Below, piece by piece: positions 1 through 12,299 of a stretch of DNA of 64,000 bases. The position numbers and the translations under genes were made by a program. Position 1 is the stretch's first letter. Each line of letters opens with the position of its first letter. The stretch comes from Apostichopus japonicus (lineage: Eukaryota > Echinodermata > Holothuroidea > Aspidochirotida > Stichopodidae): positions 1,936,501-2,000,500 of the forward strand of contig NC_092581.1 of assembly GCF_037975245.1 (NCBI RefSeq), read 5' to 3'. The notes beneath the pieces are model-generated. The model worked only from the letters and a program-made list of their open reading frames with translations, was not told the DNA's origin and did not search any database.

Positions 1-3000
1 GGTCACCATTTTTGACGTTGTGGCCGTTGCTCTTTTGACCGTTCTCCTTGCTTTCCTCCACCCCGACAACTACAGCACCATTCTTCTCCTTCTTTCGACT
101 TTTCTTCTCCGATCTTTTGTTTTCCTTCAATGAAGAATCGCAACAAAATTTCTCTTCTATTTGTTCTGGATATTGACAGCAGATTTGCTTTTAAAGCATT
201 GGTTACCAATCAAATGTTTGATATGTGTTCTGAACATAAACCTAATAAATTAACACATAATTTGCACTGAAGTATAATTCCATGGTAGGAATCATCATGT
301 TGCTAAGGTAACATGCTTTAAATCATTGGTGACCTATCAAATTGTCACGAGACAATGAGTTGCAGGCTAGTCTTACACAACAAGGTTTTTGTTAAATCTA
401 GGAAATACTCATTGAATAATAAATATTTAGCATGATTAAAGCAGTTCCAGTCTATTTTTTTATAATTTACACAGAGTACAACATTTGGCACAACTTGATA
501 TTCTTGAAGTCAAAAGATCTTGCCTTATTAAAGGTCTCTTATTCATACAAAATCTCTGATACAGTCGTTTTTCTTCGTTTACTATATAACAGTGCAATTA
601 AACCACTGGAAATTTGTGTCGTGACTTTAAACCTTGATGAGCATGTGGGGCAAGAAAAAACTTTGAGAAATGCTGTCTTGAAATATGACAAACTTGAAAG
701 GGAACCCATTCAAGACAAGTTGATAACGTACCTGATCTTTAAAATATTTATCGTCAACTTTCTTAAATGGATCTCCGTCAATGACATCTTCATCTTGCGG
801 TTCTTCCTCTATTTCTCCTCTAGCCTTCCTCTCTGCTGCCTCTCGTTTCTCCCTAGTGAACGATAGGAAAAAACAAACCAAAGAACTCATCATCAATTAT
901 CAAAGGAAATCTAATAAGCTTGTCGTATAATTTCAAAATACCATCGGAAGGAGGTGCTTTCATTTCACTTATAAATATTTGTTATAACCCCAACAAGCCA
1001 ATTAAAATCACAGCTGTAGACTGTATTAAAATTAAAATATGCACACATAATATAAAAGGGAACAAATATAAACAAATATGAACAAATTTTGCATTTTTAG
1101 CTAACTTAAATACACAATGTAACAGGAAGCATTCGGAAGAAGTGCTAGGAGAAATAAAATATGAAACTCAAGTTAGATAGCACAACCAATTGAGCAGTCC
1201 AAAAATGCATCGCAAATCTTTTCTTCCTACAGAGTAACCACCCCCCCCCCAAACATCCCCCCACACCCACAACTATTTGTCAGATCCCTACCTCTCGTCT
1301 CTGGCCTTCCTTGCTCGATCCAGCCTTTCCTTCTTCGCGGCCTGCTCGGCGTCTTTCATGAGAGCTGTTTCCTTCTCGACTCGAATCTGAATATCGTCAT
1401 AATCTGACGATATATTTTTCAGCAGCCATCGAAAACCTTCTCTTAGAGATTTGTCCACCGTCTTGCCCGACCCTTGAATAGCAGAACATGTTTCCTGAAC
1501 GAGATGAAAATCAAAATCAAAATTAATGTCTTTTTGTCTCTTGAGGTTATCAATATAAGAGTAATGCTCCTATGTTTCTTTAGTGTTATATTTTATGTTT
1601 TTTTTGGGGGGGGTTTTTAATTTTCTGAGCAGCCAAAAACTTGTGACGATAAATTGATGACATTACATTGCTGTTAAGTGTAGTGCAAGTGTTCAAGTCA
1701 ACACTCATTTTTCAAGAATAGTAATTTCTTTTGTTTTGACTTGAAACTTGGTTCTATTTAAAACCTTTAGTCATGTACAAGTACATGAAAACATCAAAAG
1801 GCTGATTAATTACAAATAACGAGATAAAAAAAAACCTCCCCAACTTTCCATGTATTTCCGTTCCATCATTCAGTTGACTTATGGTTTGGATAACAAACAT
1901 TACTCCCATATTATAAACCTCTGCAGGCAGTAAATGCAAGCATTTGAGAACTTTTTTCAGGCTGCAAAAAAATATATACCCGTAGGCCTCATTTACCCTA
2001 CCTGCGGTCTAGGACTATTGTTGACGAATAAACAGTTCTCTCGATTTTAAAATGACATGGTTGAAATTTTGCATATATTGCTATCATTTTTACATACCAA
2101 TCTATCTTCATATTCAGTTGGATTCATTTGTGGACATGAAGTTGGCAAACATAAAAACCTATTGTGAATAAAGTGATTGAAGGCAGGAATAAACGAGAGA
2201 AGAGCTTGGTTCAACTCACCACTCGACAAGGACACTTGCTTTGATTGACCATGGTCTCCAGGTCCAGCTGATCGCAGATATCTATTTCATCAAGAGCGCC
2301 CTCTTTATCTTGTTTGTTGGCAAGTCTAAAATGAAAAGAAGTTAAAAAGAATTTTCTTGAAAAGTTTTTGTGTTTTCATGAAACGAGGACTTGCATGCTA
2401 TGCACACAAACAATGCTTCCCATTAGCAAAGAAAAGGAAAATGCAGGCCTCTAATTGAGCTCAGAGGTACCATATTTATCTCCAAAGTCATTGGTAAATA
2501 TTTCAGACTATGGCATACATTAAAAACAAATATGTTTCTAAATGTTACTTTTGGAATACGGTGACAGTGACCACAATGTCATCTTTAAATCTAGTCATAT
2601 CCCATCCGGAGAATAATTCTCATTCTTTCAAAACTTGATGAAGAAAACATGTTGTCCCAGGAGCCACTGGAGAAACAATTATTAACTGTTGCAGGTCAAA
2701 ATTTACTTTTTATAGGTGATTTTGAAATTGTTAACTTTGAACCTCGCAAATCCAAATACAGTACGGTGTGTGATTAATTGCTGGTACTCAATAAACTCCA
2801 GAACTGAACCAACTAACTTCTTTCCATCTTCTGACAGTGACAGAAAAAATTGCTAGTTTGGAATAAAACCTGTGGTTGGTTGAGCTTGTAGAAATTATCA
2901 TCTCTTGCATACAAATCCACATACACACACAAAGGTACGCACACATGACACAGGTTACTCGATAGCTAACACATTGAAATCACGACTTCACGATCATCGT

Positions 3001-5406
3001 GTTACTCACATTAAAACCCTCTTTCCTTTGACATAGTCCTGATTCAAGACCATCTGTAACGTCTCTTGGCATTCGGTGAGTCTGTCCTCTGCCGAGGCGT
3101 CGATCACAAATATGACGCCGTGGACCTCCGCATAGTAGCTCTTCCAAATACCTCGGATCCGTTTACCCCCTCCCAAGTCGAACACCTTGATGTCAAAGTT
3201 ATCCAACTGAAGGTCGACGTACGTGTAACCCAGAGTCGGAGCGATGTCGTCTAACGGTTCTGTTAGAGCAGATAGAAACAAAGAAGGATGTGAACAGCCA
3301 AAAAAAACAGGCTTACTTGTTTTAGCCAAATGTATGAAATTGTTTGTTACGAGGTGACCTTTTTAGGAGACCTTTTTCACCAAATAAAGATGATAACATC
3401 TTCTTCTCCTTTCTACAGAAAAGTCCAAAGCTACAAAGTTACTTTGTGATGACCTACAAGACTTTAATATCAAAGGACATTTTTACAATATAGCTGGAGG
3501 CTTCGTGATTCCTTAAAACCCTTATAATTTTAACACACATTCAACTGATTAAAATGTAACCAAAGTTACAAGAATTTCAAACTCTCTTGACAGTTACAGT
3601 TGTATTTGCAACAATCACTTGTGGACACCAACCGCACATTACACGCCATCACCAATGCATCTACAGACTCCTGTTGCCTTTAGCAAGGAATCTCAACATA
3701 ATACCTCTGCAATTTGAAGTGTATGTACAAGTTGGAGTTAAATATTAAAGATACTGCCCTACATATGTATCACCAATGTTGCTTGAAACTGTCATAAAGA
3801 AAATTATAAAGAAAAACAGTAATTTAAAGGATTCCTTAACATCCTTGAAAGTGATTACCTCTAGGTATTCAATTAGTACATATGTACAATTTGTCATTGG
3901 CAAATAGGGATTCACTTCTCAGAAGCTACGGAAAATTGCTTCACAAATACTGTATAAAGGATTGCAGTCTTGTGCACAGGTTTCCAGTGTTTCTTATAAA
4001 TAACAAACTACTAAACATTGCAGCTGCTGCACACAAATTACACTTAAACTACACACTAAATTATTTCCTGGGGGATATAACTGTATGTTGTTAATATTCA
4101 ATGGTTTGAGTTGACTGAAATGCCCCTTTGAACATGTTCGTTAAAATTCTTACAATATCTTAAGTTTCTACTAAACTGTTCATACTATTTAATAGCAGAA
4201 GAGTGTAAGTGAGTCTCGCTTTTGGCTTACCTCCTTGTATTCCCTTCAAGGCAGTCGTCTTACCGGCATTGTCCAAACCGACCAGAAGAAGCGTCACATT
4301 TCTATGACAAAATACGAGAAGAAAACAAATGTGACACTGAAAGTAGATGCACCAGACTTTGTAATGAGTTCATACTCACACTTTCGGTATTCTACAGTTT
4401 CTGTACTCGTGTTTCAACGTCATTGATTGAACTTGTGCTTCTCCTATTCTACTCAAACTGTTTGCAAGGCATTCTGGGAAGTTATCTAGCATAGTTGCTA
4501 CAAACTAAAGATTCTGCTGAATAGTGTTGTTCTCATACTAATACCATAGAAGGAACTTCTAATTGTACTCAATACTGTTTTTACTCCATAATATTGTACT
4601 CAAACTAGAAGTCTGAAAACAAAATTAATTTTTACAGTGTACGTAGAGGACACACCGGGAATTGTAATACCGAATTACTATGGTCAGCAAACATTAAAAG
4701 ATCCGATCTAAATGCCTTATAATATATAGGGAATTCATAATAAATACAGGGAATAGTTTATCTAGTAACGTATCCAGAAAATGCTGTGCAAAAATGAGTA
4801 AATTCCTAAACAAAGGCAAACATGTATAAAGCAGTTTTGTGTACACAGATTCCATTGCAACGTTGCTTGGTTCTGAAAAGGACTTTTTACATATCATATA
4901 TTTAACAAAATTATAAAAAGCAAGAGAGCATGTTTATTACTGTATTGATTATTCATATTATATGCAAATGCATATTCATTAGGTGATACCACATGCAAGT
5001 TAGTTATCGCACAGTGATTTTGATATAAAGAGGTATAAATCAGTAGTAACAGTCGTCTGATCATCAGAGCTATAAAAAATTGCTGTTCTGGCAACCAAAG
5101 TCAGCTCTGGAGTTCGTCTGGTGGATGACTAGTTTGTTACATCAAATTCTGATTGCATTGTAACTAAAATTGTTTTTAATAATCTTAAAAAAAGAAAATT
5201 TGCCCATGTTTCCATGGGTATCTGCTAGTATTCTGGATAAGGATTTTAAGTTTTCCATTTTTACAATCCATAAATACAGCAAAAAAATACATGTACAGAC
5301 TTTAAAAACATACTAAATGGACATATAATGTACAGCACATATAGAAATGTCTTTACCTTCTAGGAACATTCTTTTTCTTCCTGAAACAGGAACAACAGCA
5401 AGCCAT
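1..5406 (-). CDS. ARL13B: ARL13B-like ciliary small GTPase (3' end outside window)
   Basis: Joined minus-strand exons are 5357-5406, 4231-4301, 3010-3259, 2220-2325, 1292-1494, 732-852 and <1-124. All introns are GT-AG and phases are compatible throughout. The product starts [12 protein letters not shown], with cysteines 3, 4, 5 and 7 resembling the palmitoylated N terminus of ARL13B. Next come P-loop GLDNAGKTT (residues 25-33), switch [14 protein letters not shown] (68-79) and NKQD (127-130). DLGGG in place of the DVGGQ of most Arf/Arl proteins is diagnostic of the ARL13 group; it lacks the usual catalytic glutamine. Arg76 matches the arginine mutated in human Joubert syndrome (R79Q). A charged coiled-coil-like region follows the G domain from about residue 180, then a Lys/Glu/Asn-rich tail. 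Known role of the family: ciliary membrane GTPase and ARL3 exchange factor acting in ciliogenesis and Hedgehog signalling. The start is set by the ATG that directly follows a splice acceptor. About 308 residues are visible against roughly 400-430 in vertebrate proteins. The last exon's acceptor (TTGAAG then GAAAAC) is the least certain join. Confidence 0.93.
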
Positions 5407-6277
5407 CTGCAAGAAAGGCTTAAACTTTTCTCTATAGTCGTTTCACGGTAGATTTTATCCAATGGAGTCGCTCCTGGAAAAATGCAAAGAAACATACAAA
5501 ATTGAAAAATTAGTGAAAACAAAGGTTATTCAGTACAATGTTAATTGTTAGTTGCTGCAATTTTGTGGCAACATTAAACTATAAAATAAATACCTCAGCA
5601 GCTAGCTTTCATCTGCAAGTTTCTTATCTGGCTCAAGTTGCTATGCTTCAAGACTCTTTACTGGCAGTTTAGTACAGCATTTAGGTCTAGGCTAGTACTA
5701 TTACTAGTAGTAACTACTTTGCTCAATTGAGCACATCAAACAAAACCTAGGCCTAACCCTAGCAAATATTTGTCTAAAGGTCTAGTATTTATTGTTCTAG
5801 CCTAAGTTAGTAAGTACGTACTGTTTATTGGCCTTAACTTGGTCTATGGTGCATAACTGAGTTAAAGGTATAGCGTTGGGCTATAGGCCTAGGATATATG
5901 TTAGTTTGTTGTATTTACAGCTTGGCTTAGGCTACGCCTAACACTTAATAGTTACTCCTTATTATAGCATAGGCTAGTCACTTAGCTTAGAACACAGAAC
6001 TAGCCCAAAAAAATAATAATATTAGCCTCGCTAAGCTGTGTATAGCCAAGAATATTTTCTCCCATTAACTGAGGATGAAGCTTAGTTAGCAGCATTCAGG
6101 TGTTACCTTTTGTGACAAAGAACGTCAAATTTAGTCAGAAAACGACTATCGTTTCTTGAATAAATTACTCGCTGTTCTATGATGTGCTTCAAACTTGTAA
6201 CCTAACAATGCAAATCAACAAACTCACGCATCCATGCATAAAACACAAACACTATCCACAAATAAGCACACACTTAC

Positions 6278-6340
6278 CGTGTGTATGTACGGTTGCTAAT
6301 AAACAGTTTATGGTCTCCACAAAAATATGCGACGGAGACG
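6278..6340 (-). other. probable 5' UTR exon of the ARL13B-like gene
   Basis: The minus strand has a consensus donor (CACG then GTAAGTGTG) with GT at 6277-6276. The ATG-bearing exon starts immediately after an acceptor (TTTCTTGCAG then ATG at 5406), so an upstream non-coding exon is required, and this is the best donor seen. The outer (transcription start) boundary is a guess, because no TATA box is visible. The intron 5407-6277 holds AT-rich sequence with many TAGGCTAG-like words and nothing else recognised. Confidence 0.5.
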
Positions 6341-8230
6341 TCACCAGACGATGGCGCTATTCGGTTATGTACAACCCCACAGCAGCATCGATTTTGAATT
6401 AGTTGATCCTCAAAAAGTCAGGTGTCACACTACAAGTTTACAAGTTTATTCAATATCTGTGCACCTTACTCGTGTGAGGTATGTAGAGTACAAATAAGCT
6501 TACAAAGTTCATATGACAACAACGTTGACAAAAAGAATAAAAAGGAAAAAAACATACACAATGGCAAACATACAGTAATACGACAATGTGGTAGCTAGAA
6601 CTACTTTTTAGGGGGACTCATAGTAGTTTAGGAGGGGGGGGGGGGGGCGGGGGAAGGGAGGTAGAACTTAGGCCTGTCTCGACAACTACTCGCTTTATCT
6701 CCAAATCTACGTGCACATAAGTGGTATAATTCCCATGAAGTTGAATTTTAGTTTGAGTCTACTGTATAGCCTGCTGACGATTTATTTATTTCAAAATTAA
6801 AGGGTAAACTCGGTTAGCGTAAAGCTAATCTCACGAGGGCCCTGAAAAACAATCGCTGGAAGTAGAATAAAAAAATGAAATAATCATAATCAAAATTATA
6901 AGAATACACACGTGAGCAATAACATGGCAACGAAAGAGGAAAAAATACATTAAAAATTGACACAGCATAAAATGTAACATGGAACAATCAATGAAATAAA
7001 TATAAGAGCATAAAAAATTAGTTAAAGTCCTGGATGAAACGTTTAAAGCAGGGGCGTATCCAGGATTTTCCAATAGGGGGGCGTCAGGCATGAATGATCG
7101 CCGTCCTGGGGGATGGGTCTAAGGGGAGGGGTGGACAATTTTTGCTTTCGAAGAAGGGCTGAAATGCAAAATGGTGCCATATGTGATCCATTTTTCGACC
7201 TTAATAATAAGCAACATTTCCAGTAAATATGGACACAAAATGCACAATTTAGTATGGCTGGCATGTCACTTAGTGTTTATAGTGATAATACAAACACAAT
7301 TACCATCTATGTTTCTAAAACTATTATGCCGCCGAACTTCGCCAGAACCTTTTTTTTTGGCAAACAAAAAATAAAGCAAACGGGAGGGGGGGTTGAGCGA
7401 TCACCGACATCTCACATAAAGGTCGTCATCAATTTTTTTTTTTTTTTGCTAAACTTTTTTTTTTTTGGTGACGGCCAATAGGGGGGGCGCGCGCCTGTTG
7501 CGCCCCCCTGGATACGCCCCTGTAAAGTAACTATTATAAACTTGATAGAAATGGCTAAAATAATTATTCACGCGTAACCAAACCTGAGTGCAAGCACCGT
7601 GTTATTGGAAACTCATTTGGATGTGACGGATTCTTTAGTATTTTCTGTCCGTTTAATAGAAGGTTTAATTTTACTATGACACTGGCGTCATGGTTATGTG
7701 TCCAAGAATGATAGAATCTAGAGCCTACTTTGAATACTGTACTGCATAAAATCTGCCCATCGGCTAGAATGCGTAAAGATATGTTATAGCAAAACATTCA
7801 ATGAAAATACGCGGGCGCATGTAGGTGCTGGAATCCAGAGCCGTATATATACGGCTCTGCTGGAATCATATTTCTGTGTGTATGAAGCAGAGACATGTTA
7901 CAGCGCCTTGACGCTCCACAATATCTTTGGTGTAAGGTTTACGGGCAACGTAATACAATAATATTGTTTGGTATATACTTGTATTGGACAATGAGTTTGT
8001 TATAGCGCCGTACCATATCTCTGGGATTGTCTATACGCGCGGAGCAATCTACCTGCGCACTACGAAGAGCGTCCACGTCAGGTATGGTAACCAGTACAAA
8101 AAGGGTATGCATTGATGCTTTGCGTACATGCGCGCACTGATTTGCATAGATCGTGACGAAACAGTGGGTTGTGCTTACCTTCACAATGACAACAAGAGAC
8201 ACACATTAAAACATCACATATACATTTTGC
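6341..8230. other. head-to-head intergenic region, ARL13B-like and kinase genes
   Basis: This is the divergent spacer between the minus-strand ARL13B-like gene and the plus-strand kinase gene. It holds a G-run near 6632-6650, one short inverted-repeat element (7049-7522) and otherwise AT-rich sequence. I saw no coding exon in it. Both promoters should lie within it. Confidence 0.6.
7049..7522. mobile_element. short TIR transposon (MITE), hAT-like termini
   Basis: Terminal inverted repeats CAGGGGCGTATCCAGG and CCTGGATACGCCCCTG bound a 474-bp non-coding element containing long G and T runs. The flanks share TAAAG on both sides (7044-7048 and 7523-7527), a possible 5-bp target duplication rather than the 8 bp usual for hAT. 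No transposase is present. Confidence 0.75.
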
Positions 8231-8240
8231 TATATAAGCG
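8231..8240 (+). promoter_or_regulatory. TATA box candidate for the PIM-like kinase gene
   Basis: TATATAAGCG lies 58-67 bases upstream of the kinase ATG at 8298. That spacing would give a short 5' UTR of roughly 35 nt. TATA-like words are common in this AT-rich DNA, so position is the main support. Confidence 0.5.
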
Positions 8241-8297
8241 TTACATACGTACTTTCGAAAGCTTCTAGAAATCTTTGTGATTTCATCGAATCAAAGA

Positions 8298-11200
8298 ATG
8301 AATCAAAAATTAACTTTTGATTTGCTTCGCCTGGCTGGTAAGTAACTCGATATTGTATTACATGTGTGTAATTTTAAATAGTTTATGTAAGGTTTTGATT
8401 TTAAATTGTAGATATATCATAACTGACGAAAAGGTGGGTTGTCCTCTTCAGATGAACTAAAATTAAATATCATAGAGAAATATAACGAGATTTACAACTG
8501 AACAGCTATGATGACGTCACTCACACTGCTGTTGCCATATGCTTTAGAAAATTTTCCCAAAGTTCAAAAGCACTATATATGTATAATATATATATATATC
8601 TCATATAATATACGGTATATAATATATATATATTGATTAATGGGTACATGAAATTGGCGTCGTATCATGCTGAGTACGACTAAGAATTGATGGCGAGAAA
8701 TAGCGAATTTCCGGCAAAAAAAAGCCGTTCACATAAAACTGCGATAACAAACAGTTTCCTGACTTACACTGTCTCTTAGGTATAGCTTTTCAGGGGCGGA
8801 CTAAGCGGGTAGTGGGTGGGGGGTCCTGTCCCGGGTACCACTCAGGAGGGGGGGGTGTCATGCCACATAGTGATCATATAATCAGTTCAAAGCTTTGCTA
8901 AGATAGCACCATTTTGCATCTAAGCCACTTTACATAAACTTCTTCAAAGGGGGAGGGGACATCCATTTAGACCCCTTTAGACCCCTCCATCAGGACGGTA
9001 TCTCATGTACGGGGTGACAAAGGAAGGATCCGTCCTAGCTGGGTGCCACCTATTCTAGGTACACTACTTGGTAACATGTAACTTGAAAACAACCTATACG
9101 GTAAAGTCTTATGTGTCCCTTGAGGTTTACACTTTACTTTTACTAGACTACTATTTTCATTTAATTTATTCACCATTTCATCAATTCCAGGTTTACTTGG
9201 CTTCTGCAAAGATTCAAGAAACCGCCATTTTGGACGAGAGATAGACTCAGTGTTTGATACACTGGCCTTGGATGTCAGCTCTTTGCTTAAGTAAGTTGTT
9301 AAATTTAAAGGTTTAAAGTTATAGCTGGGTGGGAGAAAAGGATGCGCTGAGCCAAAGTGTGCACGTATGAGTACTATGTTATACTTATAGGAGTGTTAGC
9401 TCAGTGGTTAATGCCGATGCCTTTTCAATCATAAGGTCCCCGGTTCGAGACACTCCCAAATTAATTTATATGTCGTCCAGTTACAGAGTTGTTTACAATT
9501 CATAATCATGGACGTTAAATATGAATGTAAGAGACTGATTTCGGTCAGCTTGCGGCTTTGATAAGCCAATGAGGCTTCTTCGCGAGTTCCTGCTTGCAGG
9601 AGGATCTAAAATACATACATACATACTTTTATTAGTTGAAACATTTAGAGCAGTTAAAGCACAAATAGAATAATTTTCCACCTTCAGATTCTATTTTAGA
9701 GTTTTATCAAGAAAGCAGTGTTTTTTCATCCATCCCTCTAAGTTTTAACATCAGCAATCTGTCCTGGCTGGCTGGAGTAAAAACAGCACATGAAATGTTG
9801 CGTCTATTAGTTGATTAGATAGCTTGGTGATTGGCCAGTTAAACCCTTCTCTTGTTTATCAACAGTCTTAAAATTCACTTTAAGCAAACATTTTATGGAG
9901 CATTTTAACATTTATCGTTGATTACAGGAGCTACAAGGAGATTGAAGATCAGAATCTGAAACTTAAAGAAGAACTTCGTCGTTGTCGAGGACCCATGGCC
10001 GGCCCTAATGGACAAAATGACCAGAAGAGAAAGGTTTGCATACTATTTTTTTCCTGATCAATGTGTAAACTGACTGTTATAAGTATAAACTATTAACTTG
10101 TCACATAGACCTACATATTGATGTTATCATACAAAAGTAAATAACGGTAATATATTTTGATGTATAACAAATAAATAATAATAATAATAAATGAACTTAT
10201 AAAGCGCTAAAATCTACGAAGTAGTCAATAGCGCTGTACAACCCTAATAGAAAAATAAACCTTAGCAAGCATAAATCAATTAAATTAGATGGAGAAAAAG
10301 ATATGAATAATTAACAGATGGATATAAGAAAATAGGCAACTTTTTAAGCTTCTGTGAGGACATGGACCTACAAAATCAAATGTTTATTCATGCACTATAT
10401 TAGTGTAAAAATGAAACGCTGATCATACGTGATGGAACTTTGCGATACCTATAGGTTAAAAGGTCTTGGATCTTATGTATAGGATGAAAACTGACATAAT
10501 GTTATGTCGGTAAAATTATACCATCTCTTTTCATAGACGTGACGTTTTTTCTTTCTTGTGTACATAGTCTTAGGTCATTGATCACTCCATCTACTCTCCC
10601 GCTCTACATTTCGGCTCATCGTCTCAAGTAAGTTTTGATATCCTCCGTTTGTTTTTTCTCTACAGAGGACTCGTAGCAGCACGTCCTCTAGCAGTGGAGG
10701 AAGCACCAGTTATGGTAGCAGCGGTAGTAATACTAGTAACAGCGGTGGTGCCGTTGGTTACGGAGGTGGGAATACTGGTAACGGTGCCAGTACTCACAAT
10801 AATGGCAGTCGAGCTAGCGGTGGCAGACGCAGTACTGGTTCCACTTCTGGTTCCAGTCGACAGGTGTCAGTTCCACGTGACAACATGGCCATGGTCAAGG
10901 CAGAAGTGCGAAGATCCGGTTACGAGCTTCTTAATGATCAGATTGGTAGAGGTGGTTTTGGTTTGGTCTACAACGGAAGACCTCTGAACAACTCCGGTCC
11001 GGTAAATATAAAGTTTCCATTAAAGTTTGTGCGTTTTTATTTCGTATCGCAGTTTGATATTAACTATGGTGTACAGTCCAATTGACTTTCAATAGTGTGT
11101 AAAAGTACCGGTATTTGCTCTACAGCCTACTGTTTTATGTTTTCTAATTATATCTTTACAGGAGGTTGCCATCAAGCTTACCTTATGCGATGATATTTAT

Positions 11201-11887
11201 TCATGGACCAACCTCCCAGGTCAGAATGATCAGATACCTGTAGAGGCAGCAGCGCTTATCGCACTGGAATCTGTGACCAGTGTCGTGGATCTTCTCGGCT
11301 TCGGTGAGGTCTCCCTGGGCAACGATGATGTGTTCTTCTTTGTGATGGAGAAACCAATGGGATGCCTCTCCTTCGATACCTATTTAAGGCAACACAAGCC
11401 CCTGCTTCCATGTGTGGCCTTCTCCTTCCTCAAACAGCTCGTATCGATGGTGTTGGCTATTCATCAATGTGGCTGGTTACATGGAGACCTGAAACCCAGT
11501 AACTTGTTAATTTGTGGTCAAGACCAGCTAAAAGCCATCGATTGTGGACTAGCCAAGAAGGTCGTCAGTGGTCAGTGTATCGTAACATCAGCTGGCGGTA
11601 CAAAGGTATGGAACATGGCTCCCGAACGACGTAACGCTGGATATTGCGACTTGGTCAAGTCTACCGTCTGGTCAGTAGGTGTCATGTACTATTACATGAT
11701 CTTTGGACGGCTACCTTTCTCTTCTCTGAAGAAAGCACAAAGGAAGCCTCTAAAATGGCATTGCAACATCCCCATTGGAGCTAAAAGTATTCTACAGCGT
11801 TTATTGGATCCCGATCCGAACAGACGAGTTGTTATTGGGGATTTAGAGCAGCTGATCCAGACACACGCTCCTCTTAGTAACATCTAA
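8298..11887 (+). CDS. PIM-like serine/threonine protein kinase, 435 residues
   Basis: Exons are 8298-8337, 9191-9290, 9928-10033, 10666-11001 and 11162-11887 (stop TAA), all GT-AG and in phase. The N-terminal part has a charged helical stretch (about residues 40-75, rich in Lys and Glu). A Ser/Gly/Asn-rich low-complexity linker (about 83-150) follows. The kinase domain starts near 165: glycine loop GRGGFG (176-181), VAIK lysine 199, alpha-C Glu222 in PVEAAAL, catalytic HGDLKPSN (Asp303), metal-binding DCG (Asp321) and APE (347-349). PIM-family traits are a hinge proline (MEKP, Pro259), the SWTNLP segment before alpha C, and TVWSVG with Val where most kinases have Asp before the Trp. Oddities are HGD in place of HRD and DCG in place of DFG; the catalytic Lys, Asp and Asp are kept, so activity is plausible. 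PIM kinases are constitutively active Ser/Thr kinases in growth and survival signalling, usually about 310 residues. The long N-terminal extension here is unusual. Exact orthology cannot be set from sequence alone. Confidence 0.9.
9390..9627 (+). repeat. tRNA-derived SINE in kinase intron 2
   Basis: The head looks like a tRNA: 5' GGAGTGT pairs with 3' ACACTCC, with TAGCTCAGTGGTTAA (A box) and GGTTCGAGACACTCC (B box). An unrelated body follows, and the tail is (CATA)n at about 9610-9627. The anticodon arm is imperfect, so this is a SINE and not a functional tRNA gene. Confidence 0.75.
10160..10260 (+). repeat. (AAT)n with TATAAAGCGC dispersed repeat in kinase intron 3
   Basis: An AATAATAAT tract is followed by a TATAAAGCGC word and, 40 bases on, AGCGCTGTACAA. 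The same word pair, with sequence differences, occurs at the LINE 3' end near 39610-39665, so this may be a short retroelement tail. It sits between exons 3 and 4 of the kinase gene. Confidence 0.45.
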
Positions 11888-12293
11888 TAGGTCGTAAGGA
11901 GAACGTTACTCCTGTCACCGCTGACCCAGGAGCGAACCTTTGAGACAATTGACTCAAACTTCTATTCATAAAACTTCTAATCCTATTATCGGAAGTGAAA
12001 TTTGTTCTCTGCAGTGAGAGGACAAAAAGGATCGACTCTGCAGATTTTTTTAGAGCTTGATCCGAAGAGATGAAGTGTTTTGGGAAGGATCAATATAGAC
12101 GTCATGATCAAGTGACACTACAGTTTATTCATATTATAGCTCGCCGCGGTGATCCTTGAAGACCACATTCGAACTAGTATATACCAAATGGTGTGACATT
12201 CCAGAAAACAAACTTTTAGATTTTACAAATTTTTAAAATTTTATATTTCATTTATATTCATTAAAATTAAGTCTTTCTTCTATGAGTTATAAA

Positions 12294-12299
12294 AATAAA
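12294..12299 (+). terminator. poly(A) signal of the kinase gene
   Basis: AATAAA lies about 405 bases after the kinase stop codon, in AT-rich DNA and ahead of a T-rich region. This gives a 3' UTR of roughly 420 nt. No better signal was seen closer to the stop. Confidence 0.55.

Noticed and set aside
432-866. A 144-residue plus-strand protein
   Set aside because: It is the reverse-strand shadow of ARL13B-like exon 6 and its introns.
8251-8272. Heat-shock element upstream of the kinase gene (GAAAGCTTCTAGAA)
   Set aside because: The spacing between the first GAA and TTC is off by one and the site is downstream of the TATA box.
8793-8880. Another MITE starting CAGGGGCGGACTAAGCGGG
   Set aside because: No matching inverted end was found within several hundred bases.
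9390-9462. A functional tRNA gene
   Set aside because: The anticodon arm does not form a normal 7-base loop, and the sequence continues into a SINE body with a (CATA)n tail.
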